Part shown: positions 24,996 to 31,414 of the stretch, one piece after another
Position numbering within the stretch: position 1 is the first letter of the stretch
Layout of the letters: every line of letters begins with the position of its first letter
Source of the DNA: Candidatus Omnitrophota bacterium
GTDB lineage: Bacteria; Omnitrophota; Gorgyraeia; VGKH01
Length of the DNA: 44,332 bases
Assembly (NCBI GenBank): GCA_016867135.1
Contig: VGKH01000005.1
Span: 1 to 44,332 of the forward strand
Direction of reading: 5' to 3'
Made by a program: the position numbers and the translations under genes
The notes under the pieces: model-generated
What the model saw: the letters and a program-made list of their open reading frames with translations, nothing else
The model's database searches: none
Told to the model about the DNA's origin: nothing

Positions 24996-25271
24996 ATGCC
25001 GTGGTGTGTTTATATTATTGAATGCAAGGATAAAAAACTCTATACTGGCATTACTAACGATCTGGTTAGGAGAATAAAAGAGCACAACAGTGGATATGGA
25101 TGTAGGTTTACACAATATCGCAGGCCAGTTAAGCTAGTTCACAGAAAAGAAGTTGCGACTAAGTCTGAGGCATTAAAATTGGAAGCAAGGATAAAAGGTT
25201 TAACAAGAGAGAAGAAAATAGGATTAATTGCGGGTCGGCGTCCTTCGGCCTTTTGGCCTTCCTTCGCTTAG
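24996..25271 (+). CDS. GIY-YIG nuclease-family small protein
   Basis: A 91-residue protein of the GIY-YIG superfamily (UPF0213/YhbQ-like). The core is visible at the N-terminus: VYIIECKDKKLYTGITNDLVRRIKEHN (seen in two pieces as VYIIECKDKKLYTG and ITNDLVRRIKEHN), with the catalytic-type Arg in LVRRIKEH, followed by a basic C-terminal part KLEARIKGLTREKK. The last residues (GRRPSAFWPSFA) come from a palindromic repeat (GGCCTTTTGGCC), suggesting the original stop was lost when a repeat inserted. The gene sits between tRNA-Tyr and a displaced copy of the tRNA-Tyr 3' end. Such proteins are usually of unknown role; a link to movement of this segment is only a possibility. Confidence 0.8.
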   Translation: MPWCVYIIECKDKKLYTGITNDLVRRIKEHNSGYGCRFTQYRRPVKLVHRKEVATKSEALKLEARIKGLTREKKIGLIAGRRPSAFWPSFA

Positions 25272-25352
25272 CTCAGGACTTTCGAATGACACTGAGATGG
25301 AGTCGAAGTGCAGGATTAAAATTTCATACGTGTGCAGCGGCGGAAATTTTAA
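25272..25352. repeat. Palindromic repeat segment before the tRNA-Tyr remnant
   Basis: No gene. It begins with GCTCAGGACTTTCGAATGAC and CACTGAGATGGAGTCGAAG, words of the same CCTGAGCGAAG-type repeat as near 24959, and ends with a perfect 10-bp inverted repeat: TTAAAATTTC (25316-25325) with GAAATTTTAA (25343-25352). The right arm stops exactly where the tRNA-Tyr 3' copy begins. Confidence 0.6.
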
Positions 25353-25372
25353 GTTCGAATCCGTCTCTGCCC
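25353..25372 (+). pseudogene. Displaced copy of the tRNA-Tyr 3' end
   Basis: GTTCGAATCCGTCTCTGCCC matches the T arm and acceptor 3' strand of tRNA-Tyr (24903-24922) at 19 of 20 bases, in the same orientation, 450 bases downstream. No 5' half of a tRNA is joined to it. It could be an attachment-site-like direct repeat or the remnant of a duplicated tRNA. Confidence 0.75.
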
Positions 25373-25433
25373 TATGAAGCCCATACCATTGTTTACCTGT
25401 TGAAGGGCGAAGCAGGGCACCATAAAAATTTTT

Positions 25434-26192
25434 ATGAATGAGAAATTGATGCAAGAACAGTTCTTAAAACCGGTCCATATTGAAGCATTTGATTTGGACG
25501 ATGCCTGGTTCCAGTGCCTTTCCGCAATCATAGAGAAGGGCCATGTATATACAATTGACCGCGGAAGTTACAAGGGGCAGAAGCGCCTGGAATTTGATTT
25601 TGCAACTGTTCGCGTAAAGAAACCAGGACATCAGATCATTCCTATTATTCCCGAAGGAATGTCTATTCCTGCGCCGACCGACATGGAATATATCAACGGT
25701 TATTTGAGCTATCTTTTAACCGGCGCCAAAACCGCAACCGAAGATTATACCTATGGAGAAAGACTTGTCGATCCCAAGGCTCGCGTCAAAGAAACTCGCG
25801 ACGGCAAAGAAATGATACGAGAAATCCCGCTTGATTGCAATCAGGTTGAAGAAGTCATCAAGATGTATAAGCGAGATGGCTTTGGCACAAACCAGGCATG
25901 TATGGAAATCGGCATGCCTTCGGATTTAAAACTTGATGATCCGCCATGCCTTCGTTTAATTGATACGCGGGTGCGTTACGGAAAATTACATTTTATTTTG
26001 TATTTTCGCTCCTGGGATTTATGGGGAGGATTTCCGTCAAACCTCGGTGGTTTGCAGCTTGTAAAAAATTATATGGCTGATGAAATCGGAGTAGAAGACG
26101 GAGAAATTATTGCGGTAAGCAAAGGTCTTCACTTGTACGATTATAGCTGGGAATTAGCAGAATTAAGAACCGGCAAGAAACGAAAAGAATAA
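25434..26192 (+). CDS. Thymidylate synthase / dCMP hydroxymethylase family protein (archaeal-like type)
   Basis: Methylates dUMP to dTMP, or a related pyrimidine reaction. Of 252 residues, the C-terminal half holds the family core: the nucleophile Cys172 in DDPPCLRLIDTRVRYG, then FRSWDLWGGFPSNLGGLQL (the Arg-Ser-x-Asp and Asn of nucleotide binding) and the SKGLHLYDY block. The N-terminal half (TIDRGSYKGQKRLEFDF, EYINGYLSYLLTG) fits the shorter, archaeal-like thymidylate synthases and not the E. coli ThyA form. The ATG at 25434 has no clear ribosome site; an in-frame ATG five codons on is an alternative. Substrate specificity (TMP versus hydroxymethyl-dCMP) is not fixed by what is visible. The gene lies in the tRNA/repeat region, possibly acquired. 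Confidence 0.82.
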   Translation: MNEKLMQEQFLKPVHIEAFDLDDAWFQCLSAIIEKGHVYTIDRGSYKGQKRLEFDFATVRVKKPGHQIIPIIPEGMSIPAPTDMEYINGYLSYLLTGAKTATEDYTYGERLVDPKARVKETRDGKEMIREIPLDCNQVEEVIKMYKRDGFGTNQACMEIGMPSDLKLDDPPCLRLIDTRVRYGKLHFILYFRSWDLWGGFPSNLGGLQLVKNYMADEIGVEDGEIIAVSKGLHLYDYSWELAELRTGKKRKE

Positions 26193-26197
26193 TAGAT

Positions 26198-26271
26198 GCG
26201 AGCGTAGTTCAATGGTAGAACGATAGCCTTCCAAGCTATTCACGAGGGTTCGATTCCCTTCGCTCGCTCCA
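26198..26271 (+). tRNA. tRNA-Gly (anticodon TCC)
   Basis: A 74-base cloverleaf with encoded CCA. Acceptor GCGAGCG pairs with CGCTCGC, D stem GTTC/GAAC, anticodon loop CTTCCAA (TCC), T loop TTCGATT. It starts five bases after the thymidylate synthase stop and ends seven bases before a PilZ gene, so it may be cut from a longer transcript. Confidence 0.97.
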
Positions 26272-26278
26272 AATTAAA

Positions 26279-26659
26279 ATGAAAACAAAAAAGAAGAAAT
26301 TCTCCGGACAAGATAGAAGGAAATTTATCCGTTTAAGTTACCAGCGGCCACTTATGTATAAGCTTTGTAAGAGAGCTACGGTGACAAAAATATTAGAAGG
26401 ATATACCAGGGATATCAGCAATTCTGGCCTTCGCTGCAATTTAAATGAAAAAGTTTCCAAAGACACCGTGCTTTGGCTAAAGCTAGACTCCGGAGCTATC
26501 GAGCTCTGCAAAGAAATTGAGAAAAATAGCGTTGTTATAGAGCAAGGAGTTCTGGGGAAGGTTGTCTGGCAGAAAAGGCTTTCCGAATCAAGTTATGATA
26601 CGGGCGTTAGATTTATAACCCGGGAAGAAAGGCCGGTTACGGGCTTGGTATATAAATAA
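26279..26659 (+). CDS. PilZ-domain protein (putative c-di-GMP receptor), second of three
   Basis: A 126-residue single-domain PilZ protein. DRRKFIRLSYQRP holds the arginine motif (residues 12-17) and RDISNSGLRCNL the DxSxxG motif (about residues 44-52). A lysine-rich N-terminus precedes it. The protein is divergent from the copies at 16226 and 28052, so these are not recent duplicates. gpsA follows after one base. The target is unknown. Confidence 0.84.
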   Translation: MKTKKKKFSGQDRRKFIRLSYQRPLMYKLCKRATVTKILEGYTRDISNSGLRCNLNEKVSKDTVLWLKLDSGAIELCKEIEKNSVVIEQGVLGKVVWQKRLSESSYDTGVRFITREERPVTGLVYK

Positions 26660-26660
26660 G

Positions 26661-27656
26661 ATGATTAAAAATATTTCAGTTATCGGTGACGGGGGATGGG
26701 GTACAACATTGGCCATTATCCTTTATAGAAAAGGATACAAAGTCAATTTGTGGGGAGCTTTTGATGATTATGTCGGGTATCTAAAGAAAAAAAGGGTCAA
26801 TGCAAAATTTTTGTCCGGAGTTAAAATTCCGGAGGGGATCCTTATAACAAACAGCCTTAAGGAAGCCGTTATCGGTGCCGATTTGATTATTTTAGCCGTT
26901 CCGTCGCAATATTTAAGAAGCGTTTTGATTAAATTAAAGATATACAATACGCCCGGCAAGATCTTCTTAAGCGTTGTTAAGGGGATCGAGACTGCTACTT
27001 TAAAACGTATGTCGGAAGTGGTTTATGACGTACTAGGGAAGGTAAGCTTAGCTGTGTTATCCGGACCCACAATCGCCCATGAAGTTGCAAGGGGCATCCC
27101 TACTACGGTCGTCGTAGCCAGCAGGGACCCTAAGCTTGCGAAGGATCTGCAGGATGTTTTAATTACCGATAGATTCAGAGTTTATACCAATAGGGATGTT
27201 GTTGGAGTGGAATTAGGTGGCAGCCTAAAAAATGTTATCGCCATCGCCTGTGGAATTTCCGACGGATTAAGGTTTGGTACAAATACTAAGGCTGCTATTC
27301 TAGCAAGGGGCCTTGCTGAAATGGCAAGACTTGGCGTAGTTTTGGGAGCAGAGGCAAAGACTTTTAGCGGGATAAGCGGTCTAGGTGACTTGGTAACAAC
27401 CTGTATAAGTCCATTTAGCCGAAATAGATTCGTAGGAGAACAGATCGGCCGTGGCAGGGAACTAAAAGATGTGTTGGAGGAAATGGAAATGATTGCCGAA
27501 GGTGTTCCCACTGCAAAATCAACACATTTCTTAAGCCAGAAGCATAAGGTTGAAATGCCAATTTTTACAGAAACGTATAAGGTCCTGTATAAGAATAAAT
27601 CTCCTAATAAAGCTGTTAGGGATTTGATGTCCAGGAAAAGAAAGAGCGAGTTTTAA
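26661..27656 (+). CDS. gpsA: Glycerol-3-phosphate dehydrogenase [NAD(P)+]
   Basis: GpsA reduces dihydroxyacetone phosphate to sn-glycerol 3-phosphate for phospholipid synthesis. The Rossmann motif is ISVIGDGGWGTTLAIIL (the first Gly-x-Gly is GDGGWG), followed by LAVPSQYLRSVL, LSVVKGIE, VLSGPTIAHEVARGIPT and the catalytic Lys region LGGSLKNVIAIACGISDGL, then GLGDLVTTC and EMEMIAEGVPTAKS. The 331-residue length is normal. Confidence 0.96.
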   Translation: MIKNISVIGDGGWGTTLAIILYRKGYKVNLWGAFDDYVGYLKKKRVNAKFLSGVKIPEGILITNSLKEAVIGADLIILAVPSQYLRSVLIKLKIYNTPGKIFLSVVKGIETATLKRMSEVVYDVLGKVSLAVLSGPTIAHEVARGIPTTVVVASRDPKLAKDLQDVLITDRFRVYTNRDVVGVELGGSLKNVIAIACGISDGLRFGTNTKAAILARGLAEMARLGVVLGAEAKTFSGISGLGDLVTTCISPFSRNRFVGEQIGRGRELKDVLEEMEMIAEGVPTAKSTHFLSQKHKVEMPIFTETYKVLYKNKSPNKAVRDLMSRKRKSEF

Positions 27657-27703
27657 AAATAATCAAGAGGTGCTTCGCCCCGACTATTCGTCGTGGCTCA
27701 GCA

Positions 27704-27738
27704 CCGAATTGCAAGATTAGAAAATTAGGGCAATTCGG
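27704..27738. repeat. Inverted repeat abutting the 5' end of tRNA-Pro
   Basis: CCGAATTGC (27704-27712) pairs perfectly with GCAATTCGG (27730-27738), 17-base spacer; the right arm includes the first three bases of tRNA-Pro. Further upstream GGTGC near 27669 pairs with GCACC near 27701 around CGAC/GTCG. The stretch from 27657 to 27735 holds no gene. Confidence 0.6.
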
Positions 27739-27814
27739 GGAGTAGCGCAGTTTGGCTTAGCGCGTTTGAATGGGGTTCAAAAGGTCGTGGGTTCAAGTCC
27801 CACCTCCCCGACCA
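27736..27814 (+). tRNA. tRNA-Pro (anticodon GGG)
   Basis: A 79-base cloverleaf with encoded CCA. Acceptor CGGGGAG pairs with CTCCCCG, D stem GCGC/GCGC with an 11-base loop, anticodon stem TTTGA/TCAAA with loop ATGGGGT (GGG), T stem GTGGG/CCCAC with TTCAAGT. Its last 19 bases up to the first C of CCA (27794-27812) recur perfectly at 27975-27993. The CCA end overlaps a palindrome, CATCCGCC/GGCGGATG (27813-27831). Confidence 0.96.
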
Positions 27815-27974
27815 TCCGCCTATGGCGGATGATCCCGAGCTGATATCTTTTTTAATTAGACAGCGAGGGACCAAAAAAAGAGATACCGGTTGAAAGTTTG
27901 CCTCGGCTTCTAGAATTTATACTAGAAGGCCTCGGCACTTCGCCGCGTAAATACGAAACGGTGGAGGCGGCTCG
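27815..27974. repeat. Repeat-rich segment between tRNA-Pro and its displaced 3' copy
   Basis: No gene is supported. It holds TCCGCCTATGGCGGA (27815-27829; the same core as in valS at 39882), an imperfect TATCTTTTTT / AAAAAAGAGATA pair (about 27844-27886), and GCCTCGGC in direct repeat (27900-27907 and 27929-27936) on both sides of a TTCTAG / CTAGAA palindrome. Confidence 0.65.
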
Positions 27975-27993
27975 CAAGTCCCACCTCCCCGAC
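27975..27993 (+). pseudogene. Displaced copy of the tRNA-Pro 3' end
   Basis: CAAGTCCCACCTCCCCGAC is identical to tRNA-Pro positions 27794-27812 and lies 181 bases downstream in the same orientation. No tRNA 5' half is attached. This mirrors the tRNA-Tyr case at 25353. The remaining bases to the PilZ gene at 28052 contain only its ribosome binding site. Confidence 0.8.
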
Positions 27994-28051
27994 TTTAAAT
28001 AACAATAAAATTCAACCGTGCTAGGACAATCTCTGAAAAGGAGGTTGAGAA

Positions 28052-28420
28052 ATGGCTGATGGAAAAGAACGCAGGGGTCATGAAAGAATAAAACGGCAGT
28101 TCGTAGTTACCTACAAGGTGAAGAATAAAGAAGGTAAGCGCGAAGTGTCGCAGATTAAAGACATCTCAGAAGGCGGAATGTTTTTTACTACCTCCGAAGA
28201 TTTCTTGCCCGGCACGATTTTAGAGGTCGAATTGAAAACCCCAATTTCTGTAATGGGGATTAATCTTGAGGCCAAGGTAATAGAGTCAAAACTTGTGGTG
28301 GAAGGACTAATTTACAACACTCGTGTAATCTTTATAGAATTAGATGAATCTTCCAAGGTTCTGCTTAAAGAAACAGTTGATTTTTTTGTCAGAAAAACTA
28401 AAGGAGAAGGCTGGAAATGA
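28052..28420 (+). CDS. PilZ-domain protein (putative c-di-GMP receptor), third of three
   Basis: A 122-residue PilZ protein with ERRGHERIKRQFVVTY (arginine cluster) and KDISEGGMFFTT (DxSxxG, residues about 46-54). A near-perfect AAGGAGGT precedes the ATG at 28052, suggesting strong translation. Its stop overlaps the start of hom by four bases (ATGA), so it leads the long amino-acid operon. This coupling is unusual for a second-messenger receptor, but no direct effect on amino-acid enzymes can be inferred from sequence. Confidence 0.87.
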   Translation: MADGKERRGHERIKRQFVVTYKVKNKEGKREVSQIKDISEGGMFFTTSEDFLPGTILEVELKTPISVMGINLEAKVIESKLVVEGLIYNTRVIFIELDESSKVLLKETVDFFVRKTKGEGWK

Positions 28421-29718
28421 AAAAGATAAATATTGGCCTCGTCGGTTTCGGTACGGTCGGAGCCGGCCTGCTTAAAATCCTGAAAGACAAGAGGTCTCTG
28501 ATAAAAGAAAAGACCGGCTTTGAATTTGCCGCTAAAAAAGTCTGCGACAAGGATTTTATTACTCGCCGGCCGATAAAATTAGACAGATACATAAAGACCA
28601 AGAACGTAAACGACATCTTAAACGATCCGGATATAGATGTGGTTGTAGAATTAGTCGGAGGCATACATCCTGCCAAAGAAATAATTATTAATTCTTTGGC
28701 GAAAAAGAAGCATGTGGTCACGGCAAACAAAGCTCTCATCGCCCAGGAAGGTAAGGATATCTTTAAGGCAGCAAGGCGATATAAGAGGAATATATATTTT
28801 GAGGCTTCTGTCGGCGCCGGAATCCCGATCATAAAAACATTAAGAGAATCATTGATTGCAAATAAAGTTGACGGGATCTTTGGCGTTATTAACGGCACTT
28901 CTAATTTTGTCTTGACCAGGATGTCTGAGCAGGAGTGTTCCTTTAACAGCGCCATCTTGGATGCTAAGAAAAAAGGATTCGCCGAAAGAAATCCTTCTTT
29001 AGATATAGACGGGATAGATACTGCTCATAAATTGTTAATCCTGGTTTATCTGGCTTTTGGGAAGCTCTTTAAGATGGAAGATATCTATATTGAAGGAATT
29101 TCTAAAATTTCTTTAGCCGATATCAAATTCGCGGAAGAATTGAATATGGTGATTAAGCTGTTGGCAATCGCAAAGAAAGAAGGAGTCGCCTTGGATGTCA
29201 GGGTGCATCCGACTATGGTTCCCAAAGAGAACCTTCTTTCATCGGTAAGCGGGATTTTTAACGCGGTTTATATCAATACGGATTTAATGGGAGACTTGCT
29301 TCTTTACGGCCAGGGCGCGGGAGCACTTTCTGCTGCCTCAGGAGTCGTCAGTGACCTGATAGATTTGGCCAGAGACTTACAGTCTACCAGCAATACTTTT
29401 AGCGAAAGGCTGTTTTTAAGAAAACCCCTCTTGCAGAAGTTGGTAAAAATTTCTGATATCCAATCAAAATACTATATCAGATTCATGGCGATAGATAAGC
29501 CTGGCGTGCTGGCCAGAATCTCCGGCGTTTTGGGGCAATACGGTATAAGCATATCTTCAGTTACCCAAAAGGGAAGAAGGCGCGCAAAGATAGTGCCTAT
29601 CATTATGCTCACACATGAAGCTACAGAAAAGAATATGAGGTTAGCGTTGGAAAGAATTTATAAATTAGCGGTTATCAGAGATTATCCGGTGGCTATCAGG
29701 ATAGAAAAGGAGCTTTAA
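28417..29718 (+). CDS. hom: Homoserine dehydrogenase
   Basis: Hom reduces aspartate semialdehyde to homoserine, the branch point to threonine and methionine. The 433-residue protein has the NAD(P)-binding [19 protein letters not shown], the catalytic-domain blocks [29 protein letters not shown] and [12 protein letters not shown], and the [12 protein letters not shown] region (usually D-x-x-G-x-D-x-x-x-K). A C-terminal ACT domain (about residues 350-430, [20 protein letters not shown]) predicts feedback control, normally by threonine. It overlaps thrC by one base. Confidence 0.96.
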   Translation: MKKINIGLVGFGTVGAGLLKILKDKRSLIKEKTGFEFAAKKVCDKDFITRRPIKLDRYIKTKNVNDILNDPDIDVVVELVGGIHPAKEIIINSLAKKKHVVTANKALIAQEGKDIFKAARRYKRNIYFEASVGAGIPIIKTLRESLIANKVDGIFGVINGTSNFVLTRMSEQECSFNSAILDAKKKGFAERNPSLDIDGIDTAHKLLILVYLAFGKLFKMEDIYIEGISKISLADIKFAEELNMVIKLLAIAKKEGVALDVRVHPTMVPKENLLSSVSGIFNAVYINTDLMGDLLLYGQGAGALSAASGVVSDLIDLARDLQSTSNTFSERLFLRKPLLQKLVKISDIQSKYYIRFMAIDKPGVLARISGVLGQYGISISSVTQKGRRRAKIVPIIMLTHEATEKNMRLALERIYKLAVIRDYPVAIRIEKEL

Positions 29719-30776
29719 TGATTTATAAAGGCGTAATCGATAGATACCGCGAGTATCTTCCGATTAGCGAAAAAACTCCGGTTGTCAGCCTGCAGGAAGG
29801 AAATACTCCGCTTATTCTCTCGGAGAATTTATCGAAACTATTAGGAGACAATTTTGAAGTTTATTTAAAATACGAGGGTTTAAATCCTACCGGTTCGTTC
29901 AAGGACAGGGGTATGACCTTGGCAATATCCAAGGCAAAAGAGGAAAATTCTCAGGCCGTCATGTGCGCATCAACGGGAAATACATCAGCCTCGGCTGCGG
30001 CCTATTCTGCCAAGGCAGGATTAAAGTGCATTGTGATAATCCCTAAGGGCGCGATTGCTTTGGGAAAGCTTGCTCAGGCGCTTATCCATGACGCCAAAGT
30101 TCTGGCAATTGACGGAAATTTTGATGACGCCCTGAATGTCGTTAAAGAAATAACTGCAAAACATCCGATTACCTTGGTGAATTCACTTAATCCTTACAGG
30201 ATTGAAGGGCAAAAGACTGCTGCTTTTGAGGTCTGCGATTATCTGGGCGTGGCTCCGGATTACCAGTTTATCCCCGTGGGAAACGCCGGCAATATAACCG
30301 CATATTGGAAAGGTTATAAGGAATACCAGAGGATTGGGAAGATCAAGGTATTGCCAAAGATGATGGGGTTCCAAGCAGAGGGCGCGGCTCCGATTGTAAG
30401 AAAGAAAGTGATACGAGACCCCAAGACCATTGCCACTGCAATCAAGATTGGCAATCCTGCCAGCTGGAAATACGCAGAAGCAGCGCGCGATGAGTCCGGC
30501 GGTATCATTGATATGGTTTCAGATGATGAAATTCTTCAGGCCTACAAGTTATTAGCCAAAGAAGGGGTTTTTGTTGAGCCGGCATCAGCTGCTTCTGTTG
30601 CCGGATTGATTAAGCTAAACCAAAAAGGTTTCTTCCATGTTGTTTCCGGTAAGATTCGTATCGTTTGCATTCTGACCGGTCATGGCCTGAAGGATCCGGA
30701 CAGGGCGATACAATCAGTCAAGAGCCCGAAGGTTGTTAAGCCAAAGATAGAAGCTATATTAAAAGAGATTCTTTGA
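29718..30776 (+). CDS. thrC: Threonine synthase
   Basis: ThrC converts O-phosphohomoserine to threonine with PLP. The 352-residue protein is of the shorter, class II fold type found in many bacteria: [20 protein letters not shown] Lys62 in [34 protein letters not shown], and the phosphate-binding [15 protein letters not shown]. It starts on the last base of the hom stop (TAATG). Its substrate requires a homoserine kinase, for which the best candidate here is the phosphatase-superfamily protein at 31411. Confidence 0.96.
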   Translation: MIYKGVIDRYREYLPISEKTPVVSLQEGNTPLILSENLSKLLGDNFEVYLKYEGLNPTGSFKDRGMTLAISKAKEENSQAVMCASTGNTSASAAAYSAKAGLKCIVIIPKGAIALGKLAQALIHDAKVLAIDGNFDDALNVVKEITAKHPITLVNSLNPYRIEGQKTAAFEVCDYLGVAPDYQFIPVGNAGNITAYWKGYKEYQRIGKIKVLPKMMGFQAEGAAPIVRKKVIRDPKTIATAIKIGNPASWKYAEAARDESGGIIDMVSDDEILQAYKLLAKEGVFVEPASAASVAGLIKLNQKGFFHVVSGKIRIVCILTGHGLKDPDRAIQSVKSPKVVKPKIEAILKEIL

Positions 30777-31414
30777 TGAGCCTCAAGAAAAAGAAGATAT
30801 TGATTACTGCCGGCCCGACATGGGTTGCGATCGATAAGGTTAGGGTTATAAGCAATATCGCTTCGGGAAAAACCGGGTTGCTCTTGGCGCGCCAGGCAAA
30901 GAAGCTCGGGGCTGACGTTACCCTGCTTATGGGTCCGACGGAAAATTCTTTTAGCAATAACTGCATAAAAGTAAAACCGTTTAAATACTTTGATGATTTT
31001 AAAGATTTATTTACCAAAGAAATAAATAAAAATTACGCTGTCTTGATACATTCAGCCGCAGTTTCTGATTATCAGCCAAAAGAAAGCTCCTCGGATAAGA
31101 TTAGGTCCGACCTTAAGAGGTTGTCGCTGGATTTGGTTTTGACTCCGAAGCTCGCTGACAGGGTAAAGAAGAAAAATCCAAATGTATTCTTGGTTTTATT
31201 TAAATTAGAACTGAATGTTTCTAAATCTGCGCTTATTGACCGCGCTTTCGGATTATTAAAAAATACTAAAGCAGATTTAGTCATCGCTAATACCTTTAAA
31301 GACAACCATTATCGGGCATATATAGTGGATAAAAATAAGAAAATAATCGGTCAGGCCACAGATAAAAACAGGCTTACAAGATTATTAATAAGAAGGATTG
31401 AAGAGAGAATATGA
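30776..31414 (+). CDS. Stand-alone CoaB-type phosphopantothenoylcysteine synthetase domain
   Basis: The DNA/pantothenate metabolism flavoprotein (DFP) C-terminal domain, which joins 4'-phosphopantothenate and cysteine in CoA synthesis. The start is the ATG at 30776 in a TGATG overlap with thrC. Family blocks are ILITAGPTWVAIDKVRVISN, IASGKTGLLLARQAKKLGADVTLL (in parts), IHSAAVSDYQPK, and LTPKLADRVKKKNP. At 212 residues it lacks the flavin-binding CoaC domain normally fused upstream, which is not elsewhere in the window. Separate CoaB and CoaC proteins occur in some bacteria, so this can be functional. Confidence 0.85.
   Translation: MSLKKKKILITAGPTWVAIDKVRVISNIASGKTGLLLARQAKKLGADVTLLMGPTENSFSNNCIKVKPFKYFDDFKDLFTKEINKNYAVLIHSAAVSDYQPKESSSDKIRSDLKRLSLDLVLTPKLADRVKKKNPNVFLVLFKLELNVSKSALIDRAFGLLKNTKADLVIANTFKDNHYRAYIVDKNKKIIGQATDKNRLTRLLIRRIEERI

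Noticed and set aside
28398-28955. 185-codon antisense frame within hom
   Set aside because: Covers the conserved Rossmann domain of hom on the other strand; no support.
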